Shown here: positions 18,607-20,759 of the stretch, piece by piece | Numbering within the stretch: position 1 is the first letter of the stretch | Layout of the letters: each line of letters opens with the position of its first letter | DNA from: Gonium pectorale | Lineage: Eukaryota > Chlorophyta > Chlorophyceae > Chlamydomonadales > Volvocaceae | DNA length: 20,759 nucleotides | Direction of reading: 5' to 3' | Assembly (NCBI GenBank): GCA_001584585.1 | Contig: LSYV01000065.1 | Location: 528,893-549,651, forward strand | Position numbers and translations under genes: made by a program | The notes under the pieces: generated by a model | Seen by the model: only the letters and a program-made list of their open reading frames with translations | Told to the model about the DNA's origin: nothing | Databases searched by the model: none

Positions 18607-20759
18607 CTAGTGCATGTCGGGGTACTGCCACGGGCAGAAGCCCTTGCCGTTGATGTCGGCTGCCTGGCCCACCTCAGCCTGCGGGCGCTGGATGTAGTCC
18701 CCCGTGAACTCCCAGAACGGCACCTTGGTCAGCTCCAGCTCTCCTGCAGGGGCAGCGGGGGGGAGGGCAGGTTGGCGCCCGAGCACAATGCAAACGCTCA
18801 AGCAGCCACGTGCGATGAGGATCAATGAGCTGTCACCGTGTACTCGCCCGTCTGAGCGCACAGAGGCGACGAAAGGCTCGCGCGTCCCGGGAGGTCAGTT
18901 GGCAGCCGTGTACGGAAACGTGTGGCGCTGCCAGATCTGCGCCAAATCCTGCCCGTGGCCCGCTGACTAGACGTCCGCCCCGTGCCGCCCTCCCTTACAA
19001 GCCCCCACCGGTCCCCGGCACTCTGTCCCTTCTCCCCCCCTCCCCACGGGGGCCTCACGGGTCTCACCCTCGTACAGCTTGGCGTCGTCCACCTTGCGGA
19101 ACCAGCGAGGCAGCCAGCTGTCCGAGCGCTTGTCCCGCTCCCGCCGCTCCGCGCGCTGCATCTCCTCCAGCCGCACCTTCTCGCTGCCCGCGGCGACCAT
19201 CTCGCCGGCGGCCAGCTTGGCGCGGTCGGGGCGGCGCCTGACGGAGTGGGAGGGGCCCGGGCGAGCTCAAGTGACAAGACGCATGAAGCACGTTGCAGAT
19301 CCGGGTCGGTTCGGGTCTGCAGTCGCCCCGGCAGAGCAGGAAGGCTCCACTTAAGGTCGGCCCAGCAACCGCCTCCCCATGCATCAGCGCACTCGGAGGC
19401 TCTGCGCCAACTGAGCATCATCCGTCGAATGCAGACCGCTTGCCCAACATGTCTCTCCAGCGGAAGTGAACATTAATAGAACGGGCCCGTGTTCCGCCCT
19501 TCCCTTTCCCTCCCCTATCCTGCCCCCCATCGCCCCCATCCCATCCCCCCCTTCCAACCTGCTGTCGCTGGGCAGGGGCGTGCGGATGCCCTCGCTGCTG
19601 TTGAGCCGGTGCGCGAAAGCGGTGAACGAGTAGTAGTCGCCCACGGGCTTGGGCGTGCACGTCCACAGCCGCTTCACGGGCGCGTCAGGCAGCGGGGCGC
19701 CCTCGGGGTCGCAGCGCACCGCGTCCACGTACTGGTTCCACTTGCCGCTCAGCTTGACGCGCTTGGTGTCGTCTGCGGCAGGGGTGGGGGCAGGGGGTGA
19801 GACGAGGGCTGGGGACGCTGACAGGCCGGGGGGCGGGCATAGCAACGGCGCCCCTCCCGTCCTGCAAGAGCCCGGATGCGCCCGCTGTCTCAGTATTAAT
19901 GCTTGGTTCGCTGCTGCTTCAGGCCCACAAGAAGTGGGACCCGTCTTGCCGGCCCCCGTGCGCGGCGAGCCTGCACTCACCCTTGTCGTACACGAAGCCC
20001 TCGAACTCGTACCGCCCGTACCCGAACCAGCCGCAGGGCTTGAAGTCCAGGCGGACCCGCGCGCCCGTGGTGATGCAGGCAATGTTCATGGGCCCGTAGG
20101 CGTCCACCCAGGTGCGGCCGATCACGATGTTGTGCACCATGGCGTTGGGCGGCACCAGCGTGAATACCTCGCCGCTGCGGACCAGCGTGATGCGCGTGCG
20201 GCCTTTGGGGATGGGGGCAGGGGCGGAAAGTGGCGGGGAGGGGCGGGGAGCAGGGGCCGCGCGGGGGAGAGGGCAGAGCGTCAGAAGCAGGGGACTTTGC
20301 TGGACAGCGGGCGCGCTGTCCTACCCACCCACCCACCCACCCACCTACCTCGCACACACAATACCGAATGACGAGGGGCGCACTGCGCAGCCGAGTCAGC
20401 GCGGGGCTGTGCCGACGCCATCCCTCGCAGTGGGCCACCCCCACGCTCGCTGCAACCTGCCACCTGTTCCCGACCCCGCACCGGTCCCCGCCCGGCCGCA
20501 CCGTAGGGGTACACCTCGAGGCTGTTGCCCAGGAAGCGGGTGGTGGGCGCCGACACCAGGTCGTACCGGAAGTGGGAGTTCTCGGCGTGCGCGGCGCAGA
20601 TGGGCGGGTGGTGCGACACCTGCTCCGCCAGGTAGCGCACGCCGTTGCCCACCTCTAGCTCAAACGTCTCGCCCAGGATGGGGTTGAACGGCTTCCACGC
20701 GCGCTCCGCGGCGCCAAAAGGCGACACGCAGTACGCGGCCACTAGCGCAAAGCTGGGCG
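18607..20759 (-). CDS. Oxysterol-binding protein-related protein (ORP), C-terminal part
   Basis: ORPs transfer sterols and phosphoinositides between membranes at contact sites. The gene enters from the right edge, so the N-terminus is missing. Five exon segments join in phase: 20759-20502 (partial), 20202-19981, 19772-19559, 19237-19068 and 18743-18607, giving 332 visible residues. Counting from the first full codon, WKPFNPILGETFE (21-33) is the conserved lipid-pocket segment and EQVSHHPP (45-52) is the family signature that binds phosphoinositide head groups. LEVYPYGRT, NIVIGRTWVD and GKWNQ follow, then the typical end SDSRRRPDR, a charged helix (EKVRLEEMQRAERRERDKR), WLPRWFRK and GDYIQRP. 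The short C-terminal end PWQYPDMH has no extra domain. Whether PH or ankyrin domains precede this part cannot be seen. Confidence 0.94.
20324..20343 (+). repeat. (CCCA)5 microsatellite in an ORP intron
   Basis: Five perfect CCCA units lie in the ORP intron between the exons at 20502 and 20202. The transcript strand reads TGGG repeats, with G-quadruplex potential. Confidence 0.9.

Noticed and set aside
20281..20742. A 153-residue minus-strand protein starting at GTG
   Set aside because: The frame continues to the window edge with conserved ORP residues (ASFALVAAYC), so this is an internal exon, and its lower end past 20502 is intron.

Overview
The window looks like nuclear DNA from a green alga of the Chlamydomonas/Volvox group (Chlamydomonadales). 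The evidence is high GC, short exons split by many GT-AG introns, C/G-ending codons, TGTAA polyadenylation signals, a chloroplast light-harvesting-like protein, and an octotricopeptide (OPR)-type protein, a family greatly expanded in these algae. I rebuilt the gene models by hand, matching splice sites, reading phase and remembered family sequences. No search was run and the species is not determined.

Layout, left to right. 1-1638: no gene I can support; probably the 3' UTR of the next gene plus intergenic DNA. 1639-5553 (-): a six-exon, 813-residue putative organelle protein with two exact 38-residue OPR-like repeats. 6029-10528 (-): an eleven-exon, 411-residue mitochondrial class 2 dihydroorotate dehydrogenase (pyrimidine synthesis), including one apparent GC-AG intron. 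10529-11856: mostly LIL3 3' UTR and the DHODH promoter, with a weak candidate two-exon reading frame at 11149-11724 (-). 11857-13775 (-): a six-exon, 246-residue LIL3 (called MSF1 in Chlamydomonas), a thylakoid protein of chlorophyll synthesis. 13776-14149: a compact divergent promoter with a 16-base palindrome. 14150-17388 (+): an eight-exon, 400-residue eIF4A-III DEAD-box helicase (exon junction complex). 17389-18606: two facing 3' UTRs. 18607-20759 (-): the C-terminal 332 residues of an oxysterol-binding-protein-related protein (ORP), running off the right edge.

The genes do not form a pathway. LIL3 and the OPR-like protein point to the chloroplast (the OPR protein possibly to mitochondria), DHODH to mitochondria, eIF4A-III to the nucleus and ORP to membrane contact sites. 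The plausible regulatory links are the promoter shared by LIL3 and eIF4A-III and the tail-to-tail eIF4A-III/ORP ends. I found no mobile element, CRISPR array, tRNA or rRNA, and no convincing new multi-gene system. The items most worth checking are the OPR-like protein, the GC-AG intron, the GTAC palindrome and the candidate frame between LIL3 and DHODH.
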